64,000 nt of DNA from Juglans regia (GCF_001411555.2 NC_049909.1:6145485-6209484), one strand, 5' to 3'; shown: positions 12,179 through 23,990, numbered from the stretch's first letter. Numbers and translations: made by a program. The notes: a model not told the origin generated them from the letters alone.

Positions 12179-15100
12179 CGTCAACCTAGGGAATTTCACA
12201 CCTATTTCGACACTCCAGCGTGAACAAAGGAGTTCCATTAGGATATTACCCCATCCTAGCCCTTAGGGTCGTGATTGACATTAATAACTTAACTGGCATA
12301 AATGACATTTCGTAACGTGAAGTAACATGAACATGACATAAACGTGACATAAAAGACAGAAATCTTGACATAGCGTAACGTGACATGAACATAAGACGAC
12401 AGACATGACATACTTTAAAACATAAATGTAACAGACAACATTTCATAACATGGCATACATGTAACAGGCAACATTTCGTAACATAGCATACCAAATAACA
12501 AACAACATTTCTTAATATGGCGTAACATGTGACAGTGAATATTACGTGACATGAAATACATGTAACATATGGCATACTTAACATGACATACTTGCAATGT
12601 ATAGCAATACGTGACATAATATCTTGTGTAACAGATGAATAATTTATGACAGAATAAATTCTGTGTAACAGATAAATATGTAATGACTTGACATGGCACA
12701 TATGATAACATGCATACATACACTTTAATTCCCTTACTTATCACTCATACACATTAAACTGATAGTAAGTTAAAAGCTAACTTACCTCGCTCTTCGCGTT
12801 TCGAGACAAAACTCAAGTACGATCCCGAGAAACTGAAAGCAGTGATTTCTAAAAGTTAGAACTTAATCACTAACAATTAGGAATATGGAAAAATATCAAC
12901 TTAGAGTAAAATTACCATTTTACCCTCTACATGTGGGAAAATGACGATTTTACCCCTAACTTAAGGATTTTGCATCCTAACTCCAAAAATCACTAAAATT
13001 TACATACCTTATGTAAATTTTGTCCTAAGCTCTAATATCAATTCAGAAAAATTTAAAACAAAACACAACCATTAAAACTCTATAGGTCCGAAACTTACAA
13101 AGGCTATTTCCTTTGATTTTTGTTGTAGTTATTTCAAATTTCAAAACTCATGATTAAACCAAAAATTTTCTTCTACTATACTCATAACATATTCCTAAGA
13201 ATAATCATGCTTTGAATCATTAACAAAAGTCATCAAAATCACTAAAACCATACTTGAACTTTTTGGTTTTTCTTCTAAGTTCAAAACAAAATTTTGTTTC
13301 TAACTTGTTTTGATCAACCTCTTGATCCATGACTTACAAAGATGTGATCTTCAAACCAAAACATCACATGGTTTAGAAAGGTGTCCTAAAACAGATCCAA
13401 GCATCATACTCAAGATCACATGGTTAAACATCACCCAAAACATAAATTTAGCCAAGAACATCATCACTTTGGCCTAACCAAATATCTCAATGCATAAAAT
13501 TTCATATCTTCGAAACTAACATCAAATATCTTCAAAATAACATTCTAACATGTATATAAGATGCTTAGGATCTTCCAATAAAAATATCAAAGCCACTGGA
13601 ATAAGATTAAACCATAAAAGATTTAAACTTTCTCAAAACAGAAATTGTTTTTCCTCTTCCAGTTTCTAAGTTTCTAGACCTAAGAAAATATTTCACCAAA
13701 ACTTTTAATCACGCAACAAATCCTCAACCAATAATCATATACACATGTTAACAGTACTCCATAAAAATTTCTGACCAAGATCTATTCATTAGCTTGGTCA
13801 AAAACTCCAAAATATAATACACTCTCCAGTTTATCTCCCAGAATGACCTTTCTGGGTACTAAACAACTTTTGACCAATCAAATTATCTCCAAATAGAACT
13901 AATAAGATATCCACATAAACTAGACTCCAAAAGAAACAACTTTCGTGAAGGAACATTTTCGAGAAAACACTTACAAAAGCTTCGAACCAGGCGTTCAAAA
14001 GAGGTACGAAAAACTGTCCGAGAGTGTCTTTTGTTTTCTATGAAGGAAAAGTGTAAAGGAGAGTTGCTTTTCGTGGGAAGTGGACTGGAGAGCCTCTTAC
14101 ACAAGTTATGGAAAGTGATAGGACTGGAGGAAAGGTTGAGTGTTGGCCTTTTCTTCTCATAAAAATCAGTCCAAGAGCTTTTCTTAAGGTGGAGTGTAAG
14201 AGTGAATGAGTGAGGTGGCCCTTTAGCTATGTATTTCAAGAACCTTCTAGGCCCTTCTTGTAAAGATCTGGCCAGCCAAGTGGGGGTACAAAACTTAGCC
14301 ATGAAGCAATCCTATGGTGACCAAATTCGTGGGCCTTAATGGGTCTAAACCGAATGGGCCTAAAATTTGGGGTTTAAAGAGGGTTTGGGTTGCTATCAAG
14401 CCCAAATCCAATATCACTTGGTCCAATCAATTTTCCAAGGTTAACAAGGTTGGATAATGATGTTCTAACACAAATTTGAAGGATTAATAGCATGTGGAAG
14501 TGATTTAATCAAGTGATTAAACACAATACTAGAAATCGGATTAGAAAGGGTTTAGAGGCCAACTTTAGGGTTTTGGGGAAACCGTTTAGGGTTTCGATTT
14601 CAACAAAACTTTTGGGCTTTCAATTGGATTCCCACCATTTAGGGTTTCACTAGGATTGAAAACCTCTTTGGTCTGGCACAATTTGGTTGATCAGATGAAA
14701 CAAAGTTTTGTTTAAGTGGCATGATTTCACAGCTTGATTCCTTCAAATCCATCAAACGCTCCTCATGGTGCCAAGTGTCTAATATTATTCACTAAGTGTG
14801 GCTAAGATCTTGCCAAGTGTCCAAATAAAATTTCTTTAATCTAATTTGGATATTCTACACTGTGATTTTGAAACACTGCAATTGGTGCGCTTATCGAGGT
14901 TACTATTCACTCCAAAAAAGTGAATCATACACTTAACACTAAAAATTCCTAAATATTCATATTAACCTATAGTGAAAATCTTTTACCGAAATTCAACCTC
15001 GAAGTGCCCCTAAAAATTAATTTCACAATTTCCAACAGACGTTTCGTCCAGAATTATGAAAATAGACTATTGCGCTATAAAATCCTAAATAATCCACTGA

Positions 15101-15313
15101 GTCTAATGGCATAGACCATAATGCATTCTGAAACTTCTAACCACCTCAAATAAATAAAACTCATATTTCTAGCACCATAGTGAGTGATAACACTGACTAT
15201 GTTGACAGACTAAAACCTATACGATTGGTTGATTCGTAAAAACTTATGGGGTTTTTTCAAGATTCCTAAAGTCAATAGAAATTCCACCAATGAATTTCTA
15301 GTGGGCTGTTACA
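12179..15313 (-). mobile_element. CATGT-family LTR, inverted, right of the gap
   Basis: Collinear in reverse with 2610-5830: the 'ccccatcctagcccttaggg' phrase (12250), the TGACAT tract (12290-12720), the block near 12900-12990 matching 4930-5030, and the 14430-14860 stretch matching 2880-3200. It ends GGGCTGTTACA at 15313, and its last 90 bp are nearly identical to 11331-11421. A 139-codon open frame on the minus strand (14302-13883) has no recognisable domain and lies wholly in LTR sequence, so it is not called as a gene. Confidence 0.6.
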
Positions 15314-17126
15314 ACTTCCACCCTGAAACTAAACTGCATTGGTACCATGTATCTGAATGGCCATCTGATTAACTGATCTGATCTTATCTTGCACTTGAAC
15401 TTAAGATAGCTTACGTGTCTTATGCACATGAGATGCAAGACATAATACATATATAATTATAATTTCTGAATTTGAACATGATGCAGAATGACATGATCGT
15501 ATACTATACTGGATGACATCTTTGCATATGACATGAGTGGTGCATAAATAATGGTTGTCAATGAATTGACTTGAATAATACTTATATATAAGCTGAACTG
15601 CGATGGTTCTAATTTGTGATCAAATTACTTACCTCGAATCGCTAATCCAAGGTCTTGCCTCGGAAATCGTTATCTATACAAAGTATCATAAGTCACTAAC
15701 TTTCTAGAAAGACGTGTAATAATGTTTTATTTAATAATAAAACAAATACCAACAAAGGGAGATGACATTAATAATTAATCAATTTATCTAAACTTAATAA
15801 ATATTAATATTATTTAAATTGTAATAACGTATCCACACTTTCAAATTATAGCCTAGTAGGAAATCATATTAAATTATTAAGGTAAACAGTGGAAAATTTC
15901 ATTTAATAGGCTTAAACAATTTAAGGTGTTCAATAAAATAAGAGATAAGTCCATAGTAAAATAAATATATTAGATCGATTGCAAAATGTCATAGATACAA
16001 AAAGTAAGGGCAATAACGTAATAATAGTACTTAAAAGTCTACTTCTATTATTAGATTTACAATACATTAAGAAATAGCATTTTTTTAAATGGTCTGCACA
16101 TGCTTAACCAAAAACATAAAGGTAACTTTTAAGTGAGAGGGAAATATAAGGGCAAATTGTAATAAGGTTGAATCTTTGTATGCTAGGTGAAAAGTAAAAA
16201 GGCAAATCTCAACTTAACAAGGCATTACATGAGCAAATAGAAAAGGGTCATTGACGGAAAAGAGTTTAACGTAATATCATTTCAAAAAAATCTCTACTGT
16301 AGGGTAACTTAAAAGAAGTTCCTTAACCTTGAGACATGCAATTATTTATTGAGAGATGGGTGCAGAGGGGTTGCAACAGATTACAAGAGGTAACTTTATA
16401 TGGAAGGGTTAATACTGTTTGTCCTCTAGCACTAGTTTATGGTATTTAAACCAAGGAAATAGCAAGTAAAAAAAAAACATAACAGAGGCATATGTCAGCA
16501 ACAAAGAAGATTAGAGACAAAGAGATAACCATAAGAGGGACAACGTGCGATGATGATTCTGAGTGACCAAACTAAGATCAAAGGTGGCAACTTCTAATGG
16601 AACAAGGCTCAATTTCAGTCACTTTTGGCTGAGAAAAATGGTGGAGAAAGTAGGAAGAGGAAGTCAGTTTCTATACTTGGTTTGTGTTGTTTTCTTGAGT
16701 TTTTCTTACGATTGAATTTACAGATGGGGGATGGGATAATAGATGAAACTGTCTTGAACGTGTCCCATTCAAAGAGCTTCATGGAGTTTGCAAGAGAAGG
16801 AATCGGTGATCATATCGAAAATAGAGGGATAACGACGGGGTGACGTGCAATGAAGAGTGAAAATTTTGAAATGAAATCTAGTTAAAACTAACTTATGCAC
16901 GTTTTTCACATTTTAGAGAAGATCTGGTTAATCACTAGACCTAGTCCAGTGTTTACATCCGATAAAACTTAACACAGATTTTGGGTTAAAAAATTATGCT
17001 AATATTCAATAAATAAAACCTTAATAATAATAATAATAATAAGAGGATTATACAATAATATGAGAAATTGAAATACTAAAATATTTGCATTTAATCTCAA
17101 AAACAAATCTAGGTTGGGTTGTTACA
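15314..17126. other. AT-rich retroelement remainder, no gene seen
   Basis: Low-complexity AT-rich DNA with an (AAT)n run near 17022-17042 and a terminal GGTTGTTACA. The 72-codon frame at 16625-16843 has no recognisable domain. Probably LTR or 5' leader sequence of the composite element. Confidence 0.4.
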
Positions 17127-17530
17127 GCAATCAAAACAAACATAACCATAAAAGGATTTACACAATCATATACAAATATTAACCAAGGTAGGTTGAGGGT
17201 CTACTTACTAGCTTTTCCTTACTTCCAAAGAGTATGTCGAAAATCTTGAAGAGGAGATTCAATTTGCAATGTTCTAACCAACAACTCTCGGTTTTCACCA
17301 TTGTAGTGTGTTAGGCTCTTGATTCAAATGTGGTATAGCTAGTGTTTTAGGTCTGTACATGAATGGAAAGGAAAAGAAGAGAATAGGGTGAGAATTTCAT
17401 GTAAAGCCTCAAATCAGAAGATGAAAGGGTGTTTTTATACTAAAAATAGCCCAAACTCTCTTTCTTCTTGCTTCAACTTTATTGCCAAGTGGACATATGG
17501 AAGGTAAGCTTGTTGGACAAGTGGCATAGC

Positions 17531-17650
17531 TGATGCATGTGGGACAAGTGGCGCATTTGTTGATGCATGTAGGACAAGTGGTGCACTAGCTTATGCATGT
17601 GGGACAAGTGGTGCACTTGCTTATGCATGTGGGACAAGTGGTGCCGTTAG
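17531..17650. repeat. 30-bp minisatellite, 4 units, copy A
   Basis: Four head-to-tail 30 bp units starting at 17531, 17561, 17591 and 17621, each built on TGATGCATGTGGGACAAGTG plus ten variable bases. It lies inside the inverted solo LTR. The copy B homologue has five units (40561-40710). Confidence 0.85.
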
Positions 17651-19107
17651 GCTATAGGGAACACAAAAGTATTCTTGAAAAGAATAATCTTGCCAAGTGG
17701 TGTGGCTCTTTGTCAAAATTCAAAATCCTAAGAGGCTCCTTGGGCATGCTCCCCCATTTGGTCCAGATTCAATGAATCTCTAGGACAAAATTACCATTTG
17801 ATAAATCCTAACCCTTGGTTTGAACCTTGTAGACTTGTGCATGCTTGCCAAGTGGCAAAAGGCATGTAGGATGTGGGTGCATTTTCCCCATGCGTCATTC
17901 CCTTTCCCCATGCGCTTCTTCCTTTTCCAATGTGTCTTTACCTTTTCCCATGCATGTCCCTTACTCTTCCCTAAGCAAGAAGCTTCTTCTTTCTATGCAT
18001 GTTCCCTAGGTGACTCTCCTACTTTCTTATGCTTCTCAAGAACTCAAAACATAACATGTGGCAATGTAGTGGGCGAAACCCTTGGGGTACAAGGGTAATT
18101 TTCATGCATTGTCTCTTCCACTCCCTTCTAGAACCTTTTCATCTACTTATGAGTGAATGACAAATCAAAATGTCAGAAATTAACCTTGAGTGGGCGTGTA
18201 GGTTAGGCATCTGAAAGTCTCTTGGTGATCCTTTAGAACATCTTACATTTGTCTTCCCCACGCAAAATCTTCTTGGAACTCTTCACTAAGGACAAGTGGC
18301 GTGACTCCTCAAAAACCAAAACCCTATCTCCCACTTTTACCCCTTCATCTCGTGTCTTGATCCATTGTACCTAGTGCAAAAGAGTCATTTTTCCAACCAA
18401 TATCCTCCTCAATCTTCTACAAGTGTGCATGTGTGCCATGTGGCGTGTGGAGTGTGTGTGTGGTGTTGGTGGCCGAAAAGCTCATCTCTTCCCAAGAAGA
18501 TCTCTTCCTTCTACCAATGTCTTGGATATTGTGTTATTGGTCATTGTGGGTGGCAAAATGCACAAATCCCCTTTGCCCTTGTCGTCCACCTCAAGTGTGC
18601 CTTCACTAGATTCTTCGAGAATCCATATAGGCGTGTACATCCTTCTCTTCCCAAGCAAGATTTTTCCCTTTCCCAAGACAAAACTCTTCACCTTTCATTT
18701 GCATGCATGACACTTGGACAACTCTTCTAGAAACCGAATCCTCCCTTGTTTCTTCTACTTTTTCTTCTAGAAATCCAATGCATACTTGACAAGTGTCATC
18801 CTTGCCTTTTCTCAAAGTTCCAAATGAGAAGTGATTTTCTTAAAATGACCAAAAACTTCTTCTTGAAGCCAAGTGGCGCAATATCCTTGCCTAGAGGGTA
18901 AACTTGAGCCTTCCAAAGCCAAAGTCCTTAATGGGCCAAATTCCTATGGGCATTTTCTTCTATCTTTCTCTTGTGGGCTTTTTAACTTAGACCTCCAAGA
19001 TCCAATCCAACAGAATAGAAAGTTGCCTAAAGAATTCTTCCAACACTTAGCCAATAACCCAAGTAAATAAATAAATAGATAAAAAAAATATCTACAAGAA
19101 TTACGAA

Positions 19108-19262
19108 CCTTGACTACTCGTGGGTTGAGGAGAACCTTGATGTGGTTTGATAAGACGCACTTCTTACTAGAGTGAACATAGATCACTTCTTGGTTTCTCC
19201 AAACTGGTAGCGATTCGTCGGCTACCATCCCTTAATGTAGGGGAAACACCTCCACCTCATAG
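19108..19262 (+). pseudogene. Fragment of Tat accessory ORF, right end of copy A
   Basis: About 155 bp matching 43638-43793 in copy B, from 'ctactcgtgggttgagg' to 'ccacctc'. It is joined on the left to the inverted LTR at the short identity GAA (19105-19107) and on the right to the L1. It is too short to encode anything, but it shows that copy A once extended into the Tat element. Confidence 0.7.
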
Positions 19263-20558
19263 CATCTCATTCATCGTGGCGGTAACCTTGAGGGACACAT
19301 TCTCAAGGCACACTTCAATGTCAGATGGATTAGAGCTGGTGAACAGGTCAGAAAAGAAACTAGTAAAGACTCCTACAATCACTTGTTTCTCAGTGATCAC
19401 ACAGTTGTTATGATCCAACACCTGGGAAACCTTATTAGTCTTCCTTCTGTGGGTGGCATGAAGATGATAAAATTTGGTGTTTTTGTCCCCATTCTGTAGC
19501 CCGTGCTGCTTGGCCCTTTGTTTCCATTTGAGGTCATCCTCCGCAAGAGTTGTTTCTATCTCCTTTTGAAGCTGTTGAATTACCCCCACTTGGTTGCCTT
19601 GGTTTGAGTCTTGCAGTTCCCCTAACCTTTTCAGTTTCAACCTAATGTCATCTGGAGCCCTCTTGTTCTTAGTAGCATTCAAATTCTTTAGAGCAAGGCT
19701 GTACTTTTGTAGTCTCCTGTTCATACCAGAGGCACCTTCATACCCCATTGCCATAGCATCCCAAGCCTCCTTGATGGTGGTTGAGCAATCTGCCTTCAAA
19801 TTCCAAGCAGCTTCAAATCGGAAAGGGTGGGACTTTCCATGGCTTTCATAGTCTTTACTTGTTACTCGAATAAGAAGTGGAAAGTGGTCAGACTTCATAG
19901 CAGGAAGGATATGGCAGCATGATTCATTAAACCTGTTGAGCCAAATAGAATTAGCCAAAGCTTTGTTAAGTTTCTCTTTTGTAAAATCCCCACCTCTCCT
20001 ATTATTAGCCCAAGTGAATTTAGAGCCTTGAGTCAAAATGGATTTCAGAGAGCATTCCACAATGGCCTCTCTAAATCTCTCCATTTGTCTATAAGGCCTA
20101 AGGCCACCTCCTACTTTTTCATTTTGGCAAGTTATCTCATTAAAATCACCATAGCATAACCAGACCACAGAGTTCACAGGTTTTAAGGACATCAATAATT
20201 CCCAGCTCATGTCCCTTTTAGTAGTCTCAGGATGGCCATAAAAGCCAGTGAAAAGCCATGGGGGAGAATCAGGTCCATCTGTGACATGAGCACTTATATG
20301 CCATCTAAAAAAATTAAGGATCGAAATAACCATATTCCTCCTCCACATCAAAGCTAATCCTCCACTACTACCTCTACTTTCCACAACCAAGCAAGAGTCA
20401 AAATGAAGCAATTTACTCAATTCTTCAATTCTGTTTTTAGAATATTTTGTTTCCATGAGAAACACCATGTTGGGGGACTTGTCCTTAACTAAAAGGTTAA
20501 GGATGCTAACTGTCAAAGGGTTCACAAGCCCTCGGCAGTTCCAGCTCAGGCAGATCAT
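19263..20558 (-). pseudogene. L1 retrotransposon ORF2, endonuclease part, RT missing
   Basis: Starts MICLSWNCRGL at 20558 and stays open for about 430 codons. Seen: the N-terminal WNCRG motif, the METK motif (about residue 36), the GDFNE motif (about residue 140) and the SDHFPLL motif (about residue 223), all typical of the exonuclease-endonuclease-phosphatase domain of plant L1 ORF2. A charged linker follows with WKQRAKQHGLQNGDKNTKFYH, which normally precedes RT. The frame then stops at the junction with copy A, so the reverse transcriptase and everything after it are absent. Known: the endonuclease nicks genomic DNA to prime reverse transcription. The loss is of the 3' part, the opposite of ordinary L1 5' truncation, and is explained if this is a duplication breakpoint. 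Confidence 0.9.
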
Positions 20559-22052
20559 GGTTGTTGGTGGTGCTGCCTAGCAGCCACCACAACTTGTCAG
20601 GTTGAACCTCGACACATGAAGCCTTAGCTTTGAGTTTTTTATTAGGGGTCCCATTGGACTTTGATAGAAGATCAGGTTCTGCTTGCCTTTTTGTGCCGCC
20701 ATAGGTCTTGCCTCCTGAGGGAGGGTGAGAGCCAAGGTGAAGGCGCCTACTACGTGCCCTATGTTTCCAAGAAATTTTATGGCCAGCTTCAGACAATACC
20801 TGGATTTGTTGGTTGAAAATGTTGTCCAGAGACCTGATTTGACTAGTCAAAGAGCTACCAGGGGTAGGAAGTTCCACATTAGTGTTTGTTTCCATCTTCG
20901 AGGTTGAATTAGTAGCCTTGCTATTCTCAACTTTTTCCTGAACCTCAACTTTAGGACTGACACCTTCCTATTTTGGTAATGACTTTTTGCAAGTCTTCAT
21001 CGAGCCAGGAAAAGGGGAAGTTTGTTTATGATCATTTTGGAACACTGTTGCAGAGTGTCCTCCCTACGCCTCAGCCTTATTGTGGTGCTCCAAAACAATT
21101 TGTTGCTTTTTTGGCAAAAAAGTCGTAGGGTCTTCATCTCCGGAAGTATGTCTGGCCGCTTGAGCTTCCATTGTTGCCTCCATCCCTGAGTTACCTATGT
21201 GCTGGCCGTGTTGGGGTTGTTGGTTCATGTTTCCACCGTATCGATGGGTATCAAAGCCACTCCCCTTTGTTGGGTTAGCCCTGAGCCAAGGGCCATACTG
21301 GTTGTTTGCTTCCATCTTTTTATAGCGACTGGTACCAGGGCACTGTTTACAGTGCAGAATGGATCCACAGTCAAGGCAGAAAGAAGGTAGTCATTCATAC
21401 TTAAAAGGGATCCTTTTTTTAGACATATCAGCTGTTAACAGCCTTCCTCGAATCAACAGTTTGGTGATGTCCACCTCCACCTTGCCCTTAAGATACTTCC
21501 CCAGCCATAGGCCCCTTCATTTGTCTCCTCCTCAAGAACCTTTTCCATCCCCGCGAACAGCTTGAACCCAACTTCCTTCGTCATGCATGCCATTGGCATG
21601 TTATGGGCTTGCACCCATATGAGCTCCTTTGCAAACTTTATGTCCTTCAGTGGTACTTGTCCATCTACCTCCTATAGGCATATCAGTGTCTTGTCAAAAG
21701 ACCATGGCCTTCCAGCCAAGACCTTACCTTTATCACGTTCATGCTGGAACTCCACCAACACCCTGTTAACTCCCACGTCCTTATATTGGATCCACCCTTC
21801 TGGTCTCCAAATCTTTGACATGGTAGTTCTGAATGCCTGTCGATGTACCACCCTATCCGCATTGATCAACAATAGTAGACAACGTTTTCCTTTTTCAACA
21901 AGATGTTCCAAATTGTCCTTCTCCACATTCACTGAGTCAGCCTCCTGGTCTGTTAGAGAGAAAGCTTCCCAATGCTTGTGTAATTCCTCCTCCATTACTG
22001 CAGCTCTCTTTGGAACTCGTCCAAGAGGCAACTCTTTGCAGTGCAAAGACAC
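20506..22052 (-). pseudogene. L1 ORF1: DUF4283, CCHC knuckle and basic tail
   Basis: The first segment (22052-21672) encodes a DUF4283-like N-terminus with the phrase FQHERDKGKVLAGRPWSFDK. It continues, with stops and a small deletion or frameshift, through the 'LIWVQAHNMPMACMTKEVGF' block (about 21640-21570). A zinc knuckle with C-x2-C-x6-C-x2-C spacing (LDCGSILHCKQC) lies near 21385-21340. A Gly/Gln-rich segment (21315-21064) and a basic C-terminal segment (20895-20506) follow. ORF1 ends inside the first codons of ORF2, an overlap of 53 bp. Known: plant L1 ORF1 proteins bind RNA and chaperone the element's RNP. Stops near 21670 and 21400 make it non-functional. Confidence 0.8.
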
Positions 22053-22139
22053 CCCTCACCACAAACGAGAGAGGAAAGTTGATATTCTTGATGATCACAT
22101 TGGTGGCTTTGGGATTTGGTAGGTTGGCTTGCTTCTTAT

Positions 22140-23990
22140 GTTGGTATCCTTACTAGCAAATATACATCAATGTCTACATCCTCCAAGGCTAAAGTTCTCC
22201 AAGATGTCAAAGATCACATAAAAAATTGTTGCTTGGAAATAAATTACTTAGCAAAAAATTAAGTATAACATATTAATTTAATATTAGTTTGTATTTATAC
22301 TAATTGCTTATAATTTTTCGAAGGTCAAGTTTGAACTTAATTTTGATCGGCGAGAGGATCGACTAATGGTTGAGGAGCTGATGTCCAATGCATTTTGGAG
22401 GTACAAAGGTCGATACCATGCACACTATCAAAAGTTCAGTACTGCAAGAGTGGTGCATCAAAATCCATTTCAAGCAATGCCACCAAAGGAATGAGACAAG
22501 GTTTGTGATATGTTTGTATATTCTACTTACCAGGTAATTTTGCTGCTATAATTTTTTATAGTATATGATAGATGTATTAAACATATAGACATAATATATT
22601 TTTTTAGTAACAGAGTGTAGCGAACAAAGCAAATAGATCAAATTTAACGATACACCATCATGCGGGCTCTCGATCTTTTCATCATTTATCTAAAAAACTG
22701 GTAACGTTATACTAGTCCCTGTTAAATATTAACATATATACTTTTCTAATTTAAGTTCTAATATAAAATTCCCTTTTGCAGCAAGAAGAAAGTCCTACTA
22801 ACTATAATCTAATCCAATTGTATGCTAAAATACATTAAAATCTTGATGGTGTTTGGACCAATCCCGAAGCATAAGCAAATTATGTAAGTTTAAATTTTTT
22901 TAATTCAATTGTCTAATAATATTTTTATTACTTATTCTAACTTAAAATTTTTTTTTTGTATGACAAGATGATATCACTTAAGGAAACTACTGCGGATCCA
23001 TCTGATGAATCATCTGTCAACAACGCTTACATCTTTTCTCAAGTTTTTGGACCACGTTCTGGATATTTGAGGGGCTTAGGACGTTGCGTGAAATCATCAT
23101 CATCCTCTTCTCAAGTCAGATCAAATGATAAAACTAAGGAATTATAGGAAGCAAGGCTTGAAAAAAAACATTTGAGGTCCAAGGAAAAAGAGTTGTTGAC
23201 CCGATTAGATCAAGCAGCAGATTTAGAGATTCAATCCCAAAAAAGGTTTGAACAGTGGCAATCAATGATGTCCCAAAACTCTATGCCACCACCACAATCC
23301 TAGAACTTATTTTTCTTCAATTGTCTTTTTATTATTCTATCCCATAACATTTGAATAATTGTGATGTTTAAATTATATTATTTTAATTAAAATCAATTAT
23401 GTATCATGAGTACCATTGAACATAAAATACCCAGTTCGAACGGTAAATCTTTTTTCCCTTGCGTTCGAATCGGACAACAAAACCATTCGAACAACCTCAG
23501 AAAAATCCATTCCGTTCGAACCACAAAACCTAGCGTTCAAATGGACTTTCATTCAAAAAGTCATTTTCTATTGGAACTGGCAGCAATCGTTAATATTAAT
23601 TGTGTTTGAACAACAATTTGTTTGTTCGAACACTCTGTCCTTTCGAACAGGATCAAATCTATTCATTTGTTGAATCAAGTTTCTGTACTTTTCGAACTGA
23701 TGAGAGTTGTTCGAACGAAAGGATTTACATTAGAACCGATTTTTGGAACGAAAATGTTTCGTCTCAGAAAAAACTTCTCTTTTGAACGACTACGACTAGT
23801 TCTGCCCAATTTTGTCCCTAAAAGCAATTTTTTAGGACGAAAATCTAATTTTGTCTCAAAAGACCTTTTGAGACGGGCTTCTTGAAACAATTTAGAGACG
23901 AATTTTTTTCATCTAAAAAAAAATTTATGACGAAAATGGGGTGTTTTGGGACAAAATGATTTGTCCCAAAAAACCATTTCTCTTGTAGTG
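22140..23990 (+). mobile_element. CACTA (En/Spm) transposon, 3' portion
   Basis: The right end reads TCTTGTAGTG at 23981-23990, the complement of the CACTACAAGA terminal repeat of CACTA elements. Sub-terminal DNA (23420-23720) holds many GTTCGAAC-like palindromes, and 23750-23960 holds repeated GAGACGA / GGGACAAAAT motifs, as expected for TNPA-type binding arrays. No left terminal repeat was found; the element abuts the L1 near 22130 and is probably truncated there. Confidence 0.8.
22180..23303 (+). pseudogene. CACTA-encoded plant transposase (Transposase_24 / Ptta type), decayed
   Basis: Read across intron-like gaps, the segments at 22321-22500, 22610-22690, 22780-22870 and 22956-23303 encode the usual order for this family. 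It has a helical block (ELMSNAFWRYKGRYHAHYQKF), an NRSNLTIHHHAGSRSF block, and MYDKMISLKETTADPSDE...FGPRSGYLRGLGRCVK. A C-terminal coiled coil rich in Lys, Glu and Gln ends at 23303. In-frame stops (near 22493 and 23147) interrupt it. Known: these proteins accompany the TNPD/TNPA transposition functions of CACTA elements. It is too damaged to be active. Confidence 0.75.

Larger units (their letters stand above)
8201..17126. mobile_element. Composite LTR-retrotransposon insertion in copy A only
   Basis: The block begins TGTAACACCC at 8201 and ends GGTTGTTACA at 17126. It is bounded by GAAAT (8196-8200) and GCAAT (17127-17131), a near-perfect 5 bp target duplication. Inside are a nested solo LTR (8460-11325), a terminal piece ending GCTGTTACA at 11421, a forward CATGT-family fragment (11422-12078), the N gap, an inverted LTR (12179-15313) and an AT-rich remainder. 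No gag or pol was recognised, so this is a mosaic of LTR pieces and not an intact element. Because the gap lies inside, the internal order is provisional. Confidence 0.5.
6588..19107 (-). mobile_element. Inverted solo LTR of the CATGT-rich family, copy A, split by a nested insertion
   Basis: The LTR pieces are 6588-8200 and 17132-19107 (about 3.6 kb in all), read on the minus strand. Reverse-complement matches to the forward LTR include the hairpin block (7008-7055), the 'cctcatcctagcacttgggg' phrase near 7640 and the TGACAT tract at 7690-7830. It starts right after ATTTT (6583-6587), the same target bases that flank the copy B version at both ends. In copy A the right end is missing because a deletion joins 19107 to Tat-derived sequence. 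Copy B (39803-42212) lacks about 1.2 kb of the LTR interior that is present here. Confidence 0.65.

Noticed and set aside
12246..12744. 157- and 109-codon frames rich in Cys, His and Met
   Set aside because: The composition is simply the TGACAT/ACATG tract of the LTR translated in two frames.
13883..14302. 139-codon minus-strand frame
   Set aside because: It lies within an inverted LTR and has no recognisable domain. The equivalent region of the forward copies (about 3400-3800, 36800-37150) is not preserved as the same protein.
17531..17650. CRISPR-like array of 30-bp repeats
   Set aside because: Units are head-to-tail with no spacers, and the host is a plant; this is a minisatellite.
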